Below are positions 14,135 through 24,379 of a DNA stretch of 64,000 nucleotides, piece after piece. The translations under genes and the position numbers were made by a program. Source of the DNA: an uncultured Tateyamaria sp. (GTDB taxonomy: Bacteria > Pseudomonadota > Alphaproteobacteria > Rhodobacterales > Rhodobacteraceae); the NCBI RefSeq assembly GCF_947497045.1, contig NZ_CANMEU010000001.1, forward strand, positions 558,001 through 622,000, read 5' to 3'. Below the pieces are notes generated by a model that worked only from the letters and a program-made list of their open reading frames with translations, was not told the DNA's origin and ran no database searches. Each line of letters opens with the position of its first letter. The stretch's first letter is position 1.

Positions 14135-14760
14135 GCGGCGAGACCTATCTGCTTTACCTCGCGGCCGTCGCCATATTCTTTGCCACGCCGCCTGATACCA
14201 GCCAGCTTTTGATCGTCTCGAACGCGATAAAACATGGGCTGCGGCGCAGTATGTGGGTGATTGGCGGAGATCTGAGCGCGAATGCCGTACAGATGACAGC
14301 CGCTGCCTTTGGATTGGCTGCGATCATTGCGACGTCAGCAGCGGCATTTGGGTGGATCAAATGGTTGGGCGTTGCCTATCTCGTCTGGATCGGGCTGCGA
14401 CTCATTCTGTCACGATCCGGTCAAGATACAGAGGCTGCGGCACGCTCATCCGCACCGTTCCGTCTGTTTCGAATGGGGTTTGTGACCTCAATGACCAACC
14501 CGTTTGCCGTGGTCTTCTTTGCCGCCCTGTTTCCACAGTTCATTGATCCAAATGCGGCGATCCTACCCCAGCTTTTGATCCTTGGGACGACCTATCTGGT
14601 GGTAGATGGGGTGACTTTGGTGCTGTGGGGATGGGCCGGGGACCGGGTTGCCGCTCGCATGGCGCAACTATCGTTTAGAGGCATCAATCGCATCTGTGGC
14701 GGGCTGATGATCGGGGCCGCTGCGCTGCTTGGTCTCAAGGACATCGCGCCGCAGCGTTAA
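14131..14760 (+). CDS. LysE/RhtB-family exporter
   Basis: Inner-membrane amino-acid or small-metabolite exporter of the LysE superfamily; 209 residues with about six hydrophobic segments. FATPPDTSQLLIVSNAIKHG near the N-terminus is the family's first-helix region. It starts at GTG 14131, overlapping the idi stop (GTGA), so it is co-transcribed with the photosynthesis genes although it has no known role there. The substrate cannot be predicted. Confidence 0.82.
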   Translation: MSGETYLLYLAAVAIFFATPPDTSQLLIVSNAIKHGLRRSMWVIGGDLSANAVQMTAAAFGLAAIIATSAAAFGWIKWLGVAYLVWIGLRLILSRSGQDTEAAARSSAPFRLFRMGFVTSMTNPFAVVFFAALFPQFIDPNAAILPQLLILGTTYLVVDGVTLVLWGWAGDRVAARMAQLSFRGINRICGGLMIGAAALLGLKDIAPQR

Positions 14761-14778
14761 CGCTATCGATTGATAGCG
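14761..14778. promoter_or_regulatory. Perfect inverted repeat between lysE-type gene and glpD
   Basis: CGCTATC-GATT-GATAGCG starts right at the lysE-type stop and lies 52-69 bases before glpD. No T-tract follows, so it is either a stabilising hairpin or an operator for the glycerol genes. Which of the two is not decidable here. Confidence 0.4.
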
Positions 14779-14829
14779 ACCCGAACCTGCCCTAAACCGA
14801 TGCCCAAACCCCAAGCGGAGGGCACACAC

Positions 14830-16365
14830 GTGGCGGACGACAAGATATACGATCTGTTTATCATCGGTGGTGGCATCAATGGCACCGGCATTGCGCGCGA
14901 TGCGTCTGGTCGCGGCCTGAGCGTGGCCCTGGCAGAGGCCGGGGATTTGGGCGGTGCGACGTCCTCTGCCTCAACCAAACTGTTCCACGGCGGCCTGCGT
15001 TACCTCGAATTTTTCGAGTTTGGGTTGGTAAAATCCGCCCTCAAAGAACGTGAAGTGCTGCTGAAGGCGATGCCGCATATCAGCTGGCCAATGCGCTTTG
15101 TGCTACCTTATGCCCCCGACATGCGGTTCGACAGTGACACGCCGACATCGCGTCTGTTGGCAAAGGTAATGCCATGGATCGAAAAGGGGCGCCGCCCTGC
15201 TTGGCTGATCCGGCTGGGCCTGTTCATGTATGACAATCTTGGCGGCCGCGAGATTTTGCCGGGCACCAAGACGTTGGATCTGACAGCTGCACCCGAAGGC
15301 AAAGGACTGAAATCGCGGTTCAAGATGGCCTATGAATATAGCGACGCATGGGTCGAGGATGCGCGGCTTGTCATGCTCAATGCCCGCGACGCCGAGGCGC
15401 GTGGTGCAACCATCCTGACCCGCACGGCTGTCACCCAAGCCTCCCGTGAAGGCGACGCATGGCAGATCAAAACCGAAAGCGGCACCTATCGCGCCAAAGC
15501 CCTCGTCAACGCAGGTGGTCCGTGGGTGGCCGACATTCTGACCGGTGTGATGCGCCAGAACTCCAAGCATGCAATCCGGTTGGTGCGCGGCTCGCATATT
15601 GTGACCAAGCGGCTTTATGACCATGACAAGGCTTATTTCTTTCAAGGATCTGACGGGCGGATCATCTTCGCCATTCCCTACGAGCAGGATTTTACTCTGA
15701 TCGGAACAACCGACGCAGATCACACCGATGCGGACGTGAAACCGCAGATTTCGGATACCGAGCGGGACTACCTGTGCGCCTTTGCGTCGGAGTATTTCGA
15801 AAAGCCGATCACCGCCGATGATGTGGTGTGGACCTATTCCGGTGTGCGCCCGCTTTATGATGATGGGGCCTCATCAGCTACGGCGGCGACCCGCGACTAT
15901 GTGCTGGCGCTGGATGAAAACGGCCCACCCGTCCTCAGCGTCTTTGGGGGCAAGATCACCACCTATCGCAAGTTGGCCGAGCAAGCCCTCGCCAAGATGG
16001 GTTTGGGAGAGGCGTGGACCGCAGGTGTGCCCCTGCCCGGCGGAGACTTCAAAGTCGCCGATGTGCCCAAGCTGCGGGCAAAGCTGGTGGCTGACTATCC
16101 GTTTCTGGACGACAAGTGGGCTGCCCGCCTGATCCGCGCCTACGGGACCGAAGCGTGGGATGTGTTGGGTGATGCCAAAGCGGCAGCGGATCTGGGCCGC
16201 GACTTTGGTGCCACATTGACCGAAGCCGAACTGCGCTGGATGATGGCCCGCGAATACGCGGTTGTCGGGGACGACGCACTGTGGCGCCGCACCAAACTGG
16301 GGCTGCGCCTGACTGCTAACGAGCGCGCCGCTGTGGATACTTGGATGAAGGAGGCCGCCACATGA
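14830..16365 (+). CDS. glpD: Glycerol-3-phosphate dehydrogenase (quinone/FAD-dependent)
   Basis: Membrane-associated flavoenzyme oxidising glycerol-3-phosphate to dihydroxyacetone phosphate; 511 residues. The N-terminal FAD fold [19 protein letters not shown] and the signature [20 protein letters not shown] are both present, with a C-terminal DAO_C domain. I chose GTG 14830 because GGAGGG sits seven bases upstream; an in-frame ATG at 14770 would add 20 unconserved residues. It is coupled to glpK by an overlapping stop/start. Confidence 0.93.
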   Translation: MADDKIYDLFIIGGGINGTGIARDASGRGLSVALAEAGDLGGATSSASTKLFHGGLRYLEFFEFGLVKSALKEREVLLKAMPHISWPMRFVLPYAPDMRFDSDTPTSRLLAKVMPWIEKGRRPAWLIRLGLFMYDNLGGREILPGTKTLDLTAAPEGKGLKSRFKMAYEYSDAWVEDARLVMLNARDAEARGATILTRTAVTQASREGDAWQIKTESGTYRAKALVNAGGPWVADILTGVMRQNSKHAIRLVRGSHIVTKRLYDHDKAYFFQGSDGRIIFAIPYEQDFTLIGTTDADHTDADVKPQISDTERDYLCAFASEYFEKPITADDVVWTYSGVRPLYDDGASSATAATRDYVLALDENGPPVLSVFGGKITTYRKLAEQALAKMGLGEAWTAGVPLPGGDFKVADVPKLRAKLVADYPFLDDKWAARLIRAYGTEAWDVLGDAKAAADLGRDFGATLTEAELRWMMAREYAVVGDDALWRRTKLGLRLTANERAAVDTWMKEAAT

Positions 16366-17834
16366 CCCATATCCTCGCCATTGATCAGGGCACCACGTCG
16401 TCGCGCGCCATTGTATTTGACACCGACATGAAACCCATCGCCTCCGCGCAAGAGGAATTCACCCAGCATTTTCCCAACAGCGGTTGGGTCGAGCACACGC
16501 CTGGCGACCTTTGGGCCACGGTGCAATCGACCTGCGCCGCCGCAATGGACAAGTCGGGTTTAGGCGCGAGCGATATTGCGGCCATCGGGATCACCAACCA
16601 ACGCGAAACCACCGTGATCTGGGATGCAGAGACGGGCGAGCCACTGCACAACGCGATTGTCTGGCAGGATCGGCGCACCGCTGCAATGTGTCAGCAGTTG
16701 CGCGATGAGGGACACGGCGATCAGGTCACGGCGGTTACCGGTCTGCTGCTTGACCCCTATTTCTCCGCCACCAAGGTGAAATGGATCCTTGATCAGCACA
16801 AAGGGTCCCGTGACCGTGCCGCGTCCGGCAAGTTGTTGTTTGGGACGGTCGACAGTTTTCTGATCTGGCACATGACCGGCAAGACGGCACATGTCACGGA
16901 CGCCACGAACGCGGCACGCACGATGCTTTATGACATTCACAAGGGGCAGTGGAGCCCTGAGATGTGCGACATGCTCGACATTCCGATGCAGATGCTGCCT
17001 GAGGTCCGCGATTGCGCGTCCGACTTTGGCGTAACCGATTTGCTGGGGGGCGAGACACCGATCCACGGTGTTGCAGGCGATCAGCAAGCCGCCACCATCG
17101 GTCAGGCGTGTTTCCAGCCGGGCATGCTGAAATCGACCTATGGTACGGGGTGTTTTGCACTGCTGAACACTGGCGACACCCCGGTCACATCAACCAATCG
17201 ATTGCTGACCACAGTGGCCTATCAACTGGACGGCAAACCGACCTACGCGCTTGAGGGATCGATCTTTATCGCCGGTGCGGTGGTGCAATGGCTGCGCGAT
17301 GGGTTGGGCATCATCGGGTCCGCCTCTGAAACGGCGGCGCTGGCAGAACAAGGCAGTGGCAACGTGACATTGGTGCCGGCGTTCACCGGGCTTGGGGCAC
17401 CCTATTGGAACCCTGATTGCCGTGGCGCGACCTTTGGGCTGACGCGCGATACAGGACCCGCGGACATGGCGCGTGCGGCCCTTGAAAGCATTGGCTTTCA
17501 GACCCGCGACTTGTGGGAAGCGATGCGTGCCGACTGGCCAGATGCAGGGGATGCGGTGCTACGGGTCGATGGGGGCCTCAGCGCCAACGATTGGGCGATG
17601 CAGTTCCTGTCGGATATGCTGGGCGCACCCGTGGATCGGCCTGCGGGGCTTGAAACCACAGCGCTTGGTGCAGCATGGCTGGCAGGTATGCGCGCGGGCA
17701 TTTACCCGGACATGGACGGGTTCGCAGATACTTGGGCACGAGATGCCCGGTTTGATCCGGTCATGCCCGAAGATGCGCGCGCCGACGGCTATGCCCGCTG
17801 GCAACGCGCGATTACTGCGACTCAAACAGTCTGA
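16362..17834 (+). CDS. glpK: Glycerol kinase
   Basis: Phosphorylates glycerol with ATP to glycerol-3-phosphate, the substrate of the preceding GlpD; 490 residues of FGGY fold. The N-terminal phosphate loop is [15 protein letters not shown]. The glycerol-contacting [10 protein letters not shown] and [13 protein letters not shown] segments and the C-terminal GGLSANDW motif are present. The ATG overlaps the glpD stop (ATGA), with GGAGG nine bases upstream. No glycerol facilitator gene lies beside it. Confidence 0.95.
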   Translation: MTHILAIDQGTTSSRAIVFDTDMKPIASAQEEFTQHFPNSGWVEHTPGDLWATVQSTCAAAMDKSGLGASDIAAIGITNQRETTVIWDAETGEPLHNAIVWQDRRTAAMCQQLRDEGHGDQVTAVTGLLLDPYFSATKVKWILDQHKGSRDRAASGKLLFGTVDSFLIWHMTGKTAHVTDATNAARTMLYDIHKGQWSPEMCDMLDIPMQMLPEVRDCASDFGVTDLLGGETPIHGVAGDQQAATIGQACFQPGMLKSTYGTGCFALLNTGDTPVTSTNRLLTTVAYQLDGKPTYALEGSIFIAGAVVQWLRDGLGIIGSASETAALAEQGSGNVTLVPAFTGLGAPYWNPDCRGATFGLTRDTGPADMARAALESIGFQTRDLWEAMRADWPDAGDAVLRVDGGLSANDWAMQFLSDMLGAPVDRPAGLETTALGAAWLAGMRAGIYPDMDGFADTWARDARFDPVMPEDARADGYARWQRAITATQTV

Positions 17835-17843
17835 CGACTACGC

Positions 17844-18539
17844 TCAGCCCGGTGGATCGATTGTCAGCTTCAGTGTCCCGATGCCGTCAACACCGCCTGT
17901 GATCACATCCCCCAGCCCCACTGCGCCGACACCCGCAGGCGTGCCAGTCATAACCAGATCACCGGGGGCCAGCGTCATGGCCTGCGACAGGATCGAGATG
18001 TGTTCGCGCACGTCCCAGATCAGGTCAGCGATATCTGCATCCTGACGCGTCTCGCCATTGACTGCGAGCCAGATACGGCCCTGCGCCAAGGACGTGATCG
18101 CGCTGAGCGGCACAAGGGGGGCCATCGGCGCAGAGTTGTCAAACGCCTTGGCCCAATCCCAGGGGCGGCCCATTTTCTTGGCCTCGGCCTGCAAGTCGCG
18201 TCTGGTCAAATCAACGCCAACACCAGCACCCCAGATGTGATCCATAACGTCTGCCTGCTCGATATTCGCGCCTCCTTTGCCAATGGCAATCACAAGCTCG
18301 ATTTCGTGGTGCAGGTCGTGTGTCAGCGGCGGATAGGGAATTGCGCAGGGACAATCCACAACAGCATCCGCTGGCTTGGTAAAGAAAAAGGGCGGTTCAC
18401 GATCCGGGTCCTTGCCCATTTCACGAGCATGCGCGGCGTAATTGCGCCCCACGCAAAAGATACGGCGCACGGGGAACCGCACGGAACTGTCCGCAATCGC
18501 GACAGATGCTTGGGGCGGTGGATCGAAAGCGAAAGTCAT
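17844..18539 (-). CDS. Fumarylacetoacetate hydrolase family protein
   Basis: 231-residue single-domain member of the FAH superfamily, with metal-binding residues in HHEIELVIAIG (about 78-88) and the conserved FCVGRNYAAHAREMG start. Relatives act as fumarylpyruvate hydrolases, acylpyruvases or oxaloacetate decarboxylases. The short length and the FTKPADAVV segment favour the acylpyruvase/fumarylpyruvase type, but the substrate is uncertain. It is convergent with glpK, ten bases apart, and is not part of an aromatic catabolic cluster here. Confidence 0.85.
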   Translation of the reverse strand: MTFAFDPPPQASVAIADSSVRFPVRRIFCVGRNYAAHAREMGKDPDREPPFFFTKPADAVVDCPCAIPYPPLTHDLHHEIELVIAIGKGGANIEQADVMDHIWGAGVGVDLTRRDLQAEAKKMGRPWDWAKAFDNSAPMAPLVPLSAITSLAQGRIWLAVNGETRQDADIADLIWDVREHISILSQAMTLAPGDLVMTGTPAGVGAVGLGDVITGGVDGIGTLKLTIDPPG

Positions 18540-18802
18540 TTGCGGTCTCCGGTAGATGCGGCTGTAGGCGATCAGATCTCAATAAGATGGATGCGTCCAG
18601 AGGCTAAAGGCAAAGGATACCACCCTTCGGGCTGTCATGGTTGGTAAATACACAAACGCCATAAGATACTGTTATATATAAATACTTTAACTATTCCTTC
18701 TGCCAAGGCAGCCCCAAAAGACCTCTGATCGATTAGGCGTTTCTTAATTACCTTAAATTATCAGATGAATTTACGAGTAAGTTGCAAGGGCACAGACCGA
18801 CT

Positions 18803-20878
18803 ATGCCAAAGATCAATGCGTTTAGCCCGACGGTTCTGTTGAGCATCTTCTTGATGGGCATCATCATTATGATGATTTTGCCCATGCCCGCGTGGGTGCT
18901 TGATATGGGTTTGGTCATTTCGATCACGTTGGCGATCCTTGTCTTTACCATCACCTTGTTCATCGAACGGCCGCTCGACTTTTCATCCTTCCCGACGATC
19001 TTGTTGGCGTCAGTTGTTTTGCGATTGTCGCTGAACGTGTCCTCCACCAAGCTGATCATCAGTGAAGGCCACACAGGCACACAAGCCGCCGGGAACGTCA
19101 TTCACGGGTTTTCCCAATTCATTATGGGCGGCAGCGTCTTTTTGGGTCTGGTCGTCTTTTGCGTCCTGCTGATCGTGAATTTCATGGTTATCACCAAGGG
19201 GGCAACCCGCATGGCCGAAGTTGGCGCGCGCTTTGCACTCGATGGGATGCCGGGCAAGCAAATGGCCATCGACAGCGATATGTCCGCAGGGGCAATTGAC
19301 CATAAAGAGGCCAAGGCGCGCCGCGAACTCGAACAGGCAGAGACGACGTTTTTCGGATCATTGGATGGTGCGTCAAAGTTTGTGAAAGGCGATGCAGTTG
19401 CCGGATTGCTGATCACCATTCTGAACCTGGTCGCGGGCTTGGGCGTTGGGGTGGTTGCACACGGAATGCCGCTTGGCAGCGCATTCGAAACCTATTCCAT
19501 CCTGACGGTTGGCGACGGTTTGGTCTCACAAATTCCGGCGGTCATCATTTCGATTGCATCTGCGTTATTGTTGGCACGGGGTGGCGCAAAGGGGGCCGCA
19601 GACCTTGCGGTGTTTGGGCAATTGGGCAAGCATCCGGCGGCACTCGGGACGGTCGCGCTTTTACTGGCCGTGTTCGCCGTATTTCCGGGGATGCCGTTTT
19701 TGCCGTTCATGGCCGGCGCGATCGGATTGGGCATAACGGCATTTTTGATGAAGCGACGCGCTGATGCCGCGCCACTGAACGACCTAACAATCGAAGAATT
19801 GCCAGAACCAATCGCGGAAAAATCTCTGGGCGATGTCTTGGAGCTTGACGACATTCACGTCGAATTTGCGCCGGATCTCGTCAATATGGTGCTTGATCCC
19901 GGCACGGGGCTGGATGCCAGAATCGCAAATATGCGCACACATGTTGCGTCCGTCTTTGGCGTCATTCTTCCTGAAATCCGGCTGACCGACAATCCTGCAT
20001 TGGAGACAGGCACCTATGTTTTGCGCATTCAGGGGGTCGAGCAGGCGCGCGGCGTTTTGCGTGCCTCTGACATCCTGATATTGACACCAGGCGAGGACAT
20101 CCAATTACCCGCAGGCGAAGATACATCAGAACCTGTCTATGGCGCACCTGCCAGATGGATCGCACAAAAACATCAGGAAACGGCTGCAATGTCTGGCGTG
20201 ACCATCGTAACGCCAACCGAAATTCTTGCGACGCACCTGCTTGAAGTCGTGAAAAAGAACTTCAGCCGCCTGCTCACGCTTAAATCATTGCGCCGCCTGC
20301 TGCACGAAATGAGCAACGTATCTGATCAAGGCCGGGCCGAGGCGAACCGGAAAATGCTGGACGAGCTTATACCTGACAAGGTGCCCATCGACGTGCTGCA
20401 CTCTGTCCTGCGTCTGTTGCTGGATGAGCAGGTCTCGATCCGAAATCTGCCATTGATCCTTGAGGCGACGGCCGAGGCGCGAGGGGTCAATGCGCGGCCC
20501 GAGGCGATCTGTGAACATGTGCGCCAGCGTCTCGGATTTCAGCTGGTGGCCGAGATGCGCCGGACAGATGGGACCCTGCCCCTCGTTCAGCTTGCACCCG
20601 AATGGGAAGATACCTTTGTGAGCTATCAGGTGGATGCGGATCGGGGTCTGGATGTCGCACTGCCGCCGGAATTGTTCAATCGGCTGGCCGAAAACATGTC
20701 GGAAAGACTGCAAGATGCGGCAGAACAAGGCGTCTTTGCCGCCGTCGTCACAAACACCCAGCGCCGTCGGTTTATAAAAACCTTGATGCGGGCCAAGGGT
20801 ATCTCGAACCCGGTGCTGTCCTTTGAGGAAATCGGCGTCGATGCGCGGCCTTCGTTGGTCGGCGTGATTGCGGCGTGA
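18803..20878 (+). CDS. flhA: Flagellar export gate protein FlhA
   Basis: Core of the flagellar type III export gate; 691 residues. The first 310 or so residues contain about eight membrane helices and the highly conserved RLSLNVSSTKLIISEGHTG and GGATRMAEVGARF-type region; the rest is the cytoplasmic FlhAC domain that binds chaperone-substrate pairs. I chose ATG 18803, with only a weak AAGGG 14 bases upstream; a TTG at 18782 is an alternative. Upstream is AT-rich DNA with TTAA-N5-TTAA at 18744-18756, near but not matching the CtrA spacing. The stop overlaps fliR. Confidence 0.95.
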   Translation: MPKINAFSPTVLLSIFLMGIIIMMILPMPAWVLDMGLVISITLAILVFTITLFIERPLDFSSFPTILLASVVLRLSLNVSSTKLIISEGHTGTQAAGNVIHGFSQFIMGGSVFLGLVVFCVLLIVNFMVITKGATRMAEVGARFALDGMPGKQMAIDSDMSAGAIDHKEAKARRELEQAETTFFGSLDGASKFVKGDAVAGLLITILNLVAGLGVGVVAHGMPLGSAFETYSILTVGDGLVSQIPAVIISIASALLLARGGAKGAADLAVFGQLGKHPAALGTVALLLAVFAVFPGMPFLPFMAGAIGLGITAFLMKRRADAAPLNDLTIEELPEPIAEKSLGDVLELDDIHVEFAPDLVNMVLDPGTGLDARIANMRTHVASVFGVILPEIRLTDNPALETGTYVLRIQGVEQARGVLRASDILILTPGEDIQLPAGEDTSEPVYGAPARWIAQKHQETAAMSGVTIVTPTEILATHLLEVVKKNFSRLLTLKSLRRLLHEMSNVSDQGRAEANRKMLDELIPDKVPIDVLHSVLRLLLDEQVSIRNLPLILEATAEARGVNARPEAICEHVRQRLGFQLVAEMRRTDGTLPLVQLAPEWEDTFVSYQVDADRGLDVALPPELFNRLAENMSERLQDAAEQGVFAAVVTNTQRRRFIKTLMRAKGISNPVLSFEEIGVDARPSLVGVIAA

Positions 20879-21645
20879 ACGTTGCCGCTGACTTGATCTC
20901 GCTGATGCAAGCCGAGCTGTGGCTGGGCTTCATCGTGTTCCTGCGCATTGCCGCAACCGTCGCGCTGCTGCCTGGATTTGGTGAGCAATCCGTTTCCGTT
21001 CGCGTGAAGCTAGCCCTTGCATTGGCCTTTACACTGATCGTCGCGCCAGCCGTTTCGCTGCCCGAGTTGGACTATTCAACAAGCACGCTTGCCACGCTTA
21101 CGCTGACCGAAACGATTTCTGGTTTGCTTTTGGGCATCGGAGTGCGGCTGTTTGTTCTGGCGCTTCAGACGGCTGGCGCAATCGCTGCCCAATCGACATC
21201 CCTGTCCCAAATCCTGGGCGGAGCCACGATAGAACCGCTCGCCGCCATCGGCTACATTTTGATGGTTGGCGCGATAGCCTTGGCGATGATGGCCGGGCTG
21301 CATGTCAAGGCGGCTCAGTTGATGATACATTCCTATGTCATTTTGCCGATTGGATTGTTCTCGGCTGGCAGCGACATCGCAGGGTGGGGCATTGCGCAGA
21401 TTGCGCATGCCTTTGAATTAGCGTTTGTCTTGGCCGCTCCGTTCATCATCATGTCCGTGCTGTACAATTTGGCACTTGGGGTGATCAACAAGGCGATGCC
21501 GCAACTGATGGTCGCTTTTGTCGGAGCGCCGGTCATCACCTTGGGCGGCTTGTTTCTGTTGTTTTTGGCCGCGCCAACGATGTTGTCAGTGTGGCTCTCC
21601 GCATTGGATCAATTCATGGCCAACCCAATGGGGCACACCAGATGA
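20875..21645 (+). CDS. fliR: Flagellar export gate protein FliR
   Basis: Integral membrane part of the FliP-FliQ-FliR export channel; 256 residues with about six hydrophobic segments and the family's FLRIAATVALLPGFG N-terminal pattern. It starts at GTG 20875 overlapping the flhA stop (GTGA), and its stop overlaps the flhB ATG. Its partner FliQ is encoded at 26309-26578; FliP is not in the window. Confidence 0.93.
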   Translation: MNVAADLISLMQAELWLGFIVFLRIAATVALLPGFGEQSVSVRVKLALALAFTLIVAPAVSLPELDYSTSTLATLTLTETISGLLLGIGVRLFVLALQTAGAIAAQSTSLSQILGGATIEPLAAIGYILMVGAIALAMMAGLHVKAAQLMIHSYVILPIGLFSAGSDIAGWGIAQIAHAFELAFVLAAPFIIMSVLYNLALGVINKAMPQLMVAFVGAPVITLGGLFLLFLAAPTMLSVWLSALDQFMANPMGHTR

Positions 21646-22733
21646 GCGGGCAAGACGACGACAGTGACAAGCCGTTCGATCCGACCCCCCAAAAACTGCT
21701 GGAGGCACGCAAAAAAGGCGAGGTTGCAAAATCAACGGATTTACAAACGGCAGCTGGTTACGCGGGGTTGACACTCGCATTTATCGCCCTGGGCACACAG
21801 ATGATCATCCCGTTCGGATCAGCGATGCAAGTGGTTCTGGATCAATCCGCCGAGCTCTCTGATGTCGCATTTTCAGGCTCTCAGGCACCGGTCCTGGGCG
21901 GTATTTTCCGGGCGACGGGCCTTGCCTTGGTTCCTGTATTTGCGTTGCCCGGATTGGCGGTGATCCTGGCTGTCCTTGCACAAAGGGCGTTTGTTGTCGC
22001 ACCCAGCAAATTGCAACCAAAGCTATCGCGCATATCGCTGTTGCAGAATGCCAAGCAAAAGTTCGGGCGGGGTGGATTTTTCGAGTTCGCAAAGAGTTTT
22101 GTGAAGCTGATCATCTACTCCAGTTGTCTGGCCCTGTTCCTCAAGGCGCGCCTGCCCGAAATGGTGTCAGTCATCCACAGCGATGCTGGCATTGTGGTCG
22201 CGTTGTTGGCCGAACTGTGCGTCACCTTTTTGTTGATCGTGGTTCTTGTGTCTGCCGCCTTGGGTGCCATCGACGCACTATGGCAGCATCACGAACATAT
22301 CCGCAAAAACCGGATGTCGCGCAAAGAGGTCATGGACGAAACGAAAAACGCCGAAGGGGATCCACATCTCAAGCAGGAAAGGCGCGCGAGGGCACAAGCC
22401 GTAGCGGCACAACAAATGATGTCGGATGTTCCAGCCGCGGATGTGGTCATTGTAAATCCAACGCACTTCGCCATCGCCCTGAAATGGGACCGAAGCTCTG
22501 GCACGGCGCCTGTTTGCGTTGCCAAAGGTGTTGATGAAATCGCATTGAAAATCCGCGAGGTTGCAACCGAGGCCGCGGTGCCCATCCACAGCAACCCACC
22601 CACTGCACGGGCTTTGTACGCGGTGACAAATATTGGCGATGAAATTGCGCCAGAGCACTACGAAGCAGTTGCGGCGGCTGTCCGTTTCGCAGACCAAATG
22701 CGCGATCGTGTGCGGCGGGGGGTCAACCCGTGA
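21642..22733 (+). CDS. flhB: Flagellar export switch protein FlhB
   Basis: Substrate-specificity switch of flagellar export; 363 residues. It has four membrane helices at about 35-210 and a cytoplasmic domain with the self-cleaving NPTH motif at residues 272-275. The N-terminal DKPFDPTPQKLLEARKKGEV segment is typical. The ATG at 21642 overlaps the fliR stop; the upstream open frame to 21591 lies in fliR. It works with FliK (33244-34746) to stop hook growth. Confidence 0.95.
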   Translation: MSGQDDDSDKPFDPTPQKLLEARKKGEVAKSTDLQTAAGYAGLTLAFIALGTQMIIPFGSAMQVVLDQSAELSDVAFSGSQAPVLGGIFRATGLALVPVFALPGLAVILAVLAQRAFVVAPSKLQPKLSRISLLQNAKQKFGRGGFFEFAKSFVKLIIYSSCLALFLKARLPEMVSVIHSDAGIVVALLAELCVTFLLIVVLVSAALGAIDALWQHHEHIRKNRMSRKEVMDETKNAEGDPHLKQERRARAQAVAAQQMMSDVPAADVVIVNPTHFAIALKWDRSSGTAPVCVAKGVDEIALKIREVATEAAVPIHSNPPTARALYAVTNIGDEIAPEHYEAVAAAVRFADQMRDRVRRGVNP

Positions 22734-23131
22734 ATCTGGAGCAGTTGAAAACGCTATCCGACCTCAAGTTCCAAAAAAGCGAACAGGCAATGGCAACCAT
22801 TCGTCAACGGGAACAAGTGCTGCGTGCCGAACTGGCGCGACTCAGGTCGCTTGTTCTCGACACTCAGGCGCAACGTCCGGAACATTCATCAATCCGGGCC
22901 ATTGGTGCGGACGTCATCTGGCTCAAGTGGATCGGTCAGGCACAACAGCAACTCACCACCGAACTGGCGCAGGTGCTCGCACAAAAGGAATTCTATCTTC
23001 CTCAACATCGCCGTGCGCATGGTAAAAAACTGGTCGCCGCGCAGCTGGCGCGAGATGCGGTCAAACAAGACAAGCAACGTCGCCAGAATGACGTCATTCA
23101 GTCTGCAATTAACCACACGCTGCACAAATGA
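22730..23131 (+). CDS. Small coiled-coil flagellar-operon protein (FliJ-like?)
   Basis: 133 residues, almost wholly helical and rich in Gln, Arg and Leu, with no membrane segment. It starts at GTG 22730 overlapping the flhB stop, so it is translated with flhB. Size, charge and coiled-coil character recall FliJ, the stalk-like export-ATPase partner, and no other fliJ candidate is present. However, fliJ normally follows fliI, and sequence identity is too weak to claim it. Confidence 0.6.
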   Translation: MNLEQLKTLSDLKFQKSEQAMATIRQREQVLRAELARLRSLVLDTQAQRPEHSSIRAIGADVIWLKWIGQAQQQLTTELAQVLAQKEFYLPQHRRAHGKKLVAAQLARDAVKQDKQRRQNDVIQSAINHTLHK

Positions 23132-23134
23132 TGA

Positions 23135-23617
23135 TCAATAATCCTGACGCGCAATCTCGATGATGAGGACGTCTGATATGCGTTCGCCCATGTCTCTTTG
23201 CGCCACAGTCTTCAATGCGGTTCGTACCACATCCAGGTTGGACGGGTTCGTAAATGCGCCGTCAAAGCCACCAATATTTGAATGGTCAAACAATACCCGC
23301 AGAAATGAGTCGCGTAACCTTGGCTCTCGGGCATAGACGACGTCCTTTTGCCCGACTGGCACCTCAAGGCTCAATGACATCACAACCAGTGCCTTTACCC
23401 TGTCTTCCTTGATGACAGGCACGACAAACTGGTTGCTCATCTTGAAATATTCATGCATGCCATCCTGGCCGGGCTCATCCGTCTTAGCTTCGGGTTTGAC
23501 AGCTTCAGATGCCACACTTTCTTCGGCTATGTCGGGTTCGGGACGCAGGTAGATACCCGCCCCAACACCCGCACCTGTCCCGATCAAAATCAGTATCAGC
23601 GGCAACAGTTTTTTCAT
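23135..23617 (-). CDS. fliL: Flagellar basal body-associated protein FliL
   Basis: Single-pass inner-membrane protein around the motor that supports stator function; 160 residues. A membrane anchor lies at about 4-25 (LLPLILILIGTGAGVGAGIY), followed by an acidic linker and a periplasmic stomatin-like domain. The start has AAAGGAT upstream. It is the last gene of the minus-strand flgBC-fliEQ-flgFGAH-fliL run and is convergent with the small coiled-coil gene, three bases apart. Confidence 0.87.
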   Translation of the reverse strand: MKKLLPLILILIGTGAGVGAGIYLRPEPDIAEESVASEAVKPEAKTDEPGQDGMHEYFKMSNQFVVPVIKEDRVKALVVMSLSLEVPVGQKDVVYAREPRLRDSFLRVLFDHSNIGGFDGAFTNPSNLDVVRTALKTVAQRDMGERISDVLIIEIARQDY

Positions 23618-23629
23618 TGCATCGATCCT

Positions 23630-24379
23630 TTAGAATGGCAAAACAGCATCAAGAACCTGCTGCCCGATACGGGGTTGCTGCACATCCGTGATCTGCCCGC
23701 GACCGCCATATGACACCCGCGCGGAGGCGATTTTGTCATAGGTGATCTCATTCTGGCGCGAGATATCTTCGGGGCGGACATAACCGGACACCAACAGCTC
23801 GCGCATCTCGAAATTTACCCGCAACTCTTGCGAGCCTGTGATTGACAGGACGCCATTGGGCAGGACATCGACGACGGTTGCCGCCACACGCAGCGTCAGT
23901 TTCTCTTTACGTTTGACCGATCCGTCCCCACTGGAACTGCTGTTGGAATCGATTGAAACAAAGTCCGAGCTAGACGCGCCTTCCGGCAATTTGCGATCAA
24001 GACGCTGCGGCAGACCACCGAGTTGCGGGATTGCCAAACTCTCCGATCCACTGCGCGATCTGTCTGTCTCGTTCGAGATCTCGGCTTTTTCATCGATTTC
24101 GATCACCACCGTCAAGATATCACCTTGTCGAATGGCACGTCGATCGCCCAACAGCGACCCACGCTGTCCACTCCAGAGCGATGCACGATCCAAGGGGCCG
24201 CGTTCTTCTATAATTTCGGGCAGAGCCGTCGACACCATCGCGGAATGCTCTTTGGTGTCAAGCGCATTGGTGAACGAGGGGGCCTTGCCGATATGATCTG
24301 ATCGCCCACACGCAGCAATCGTAACCAACAGGGCAAGGGTTGCGATTTTACGGAGCGATGGGCGCATGGCAAAAGTCAT
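23630..24379 (-). CDS. flgH: Flagellar L-ring protein FlgH
   Basis: Outer-membrane lipoprotein forming the L-ring around the rod; 249 residues. The signal peptide ends in a lipobox with Cys24 (TIAACG). The family block SLWSGQRGSLLGDRRAIRQG and the C-terminal VSGYVRPEDI and VSYGGRGQI segments are present. The assigned ATG overlaps the flgA stop by one base; an ATG four codons later is also possible. The P-ring gene flgI, normally adjacent, is missing from the window. Confidence 0.93.
   Translation of the reverse strand: MTFAMRPSLRKIATLALLVTIAACGRSDHIGKAPSFTNALDTKEHSAMVSTALPEIIEERGPLDRASLWSGQRGSLLGDRRAIRQGDILTVVIEIDEKAEISNETDRSRSGSESLAIPQLGGLPQRLDRKLPEGASSSDFVSIDSNSSSSGDGSVKRKEKLTLRVAATVVDVLPNGVLSITGSQELRVNFEMRELLVSGYVRPEDISRQNEITYDKIASARVSYGGRGQITDVQQPRIGQQVLDAVLPF

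Noticed and set aside
18744-18756. CtrA-like TTAA pair upstream of flhA
   Set aside because: The half sites are separated by five bases, not the seven of the CtrA consensus; kept only as a remark under flhA.
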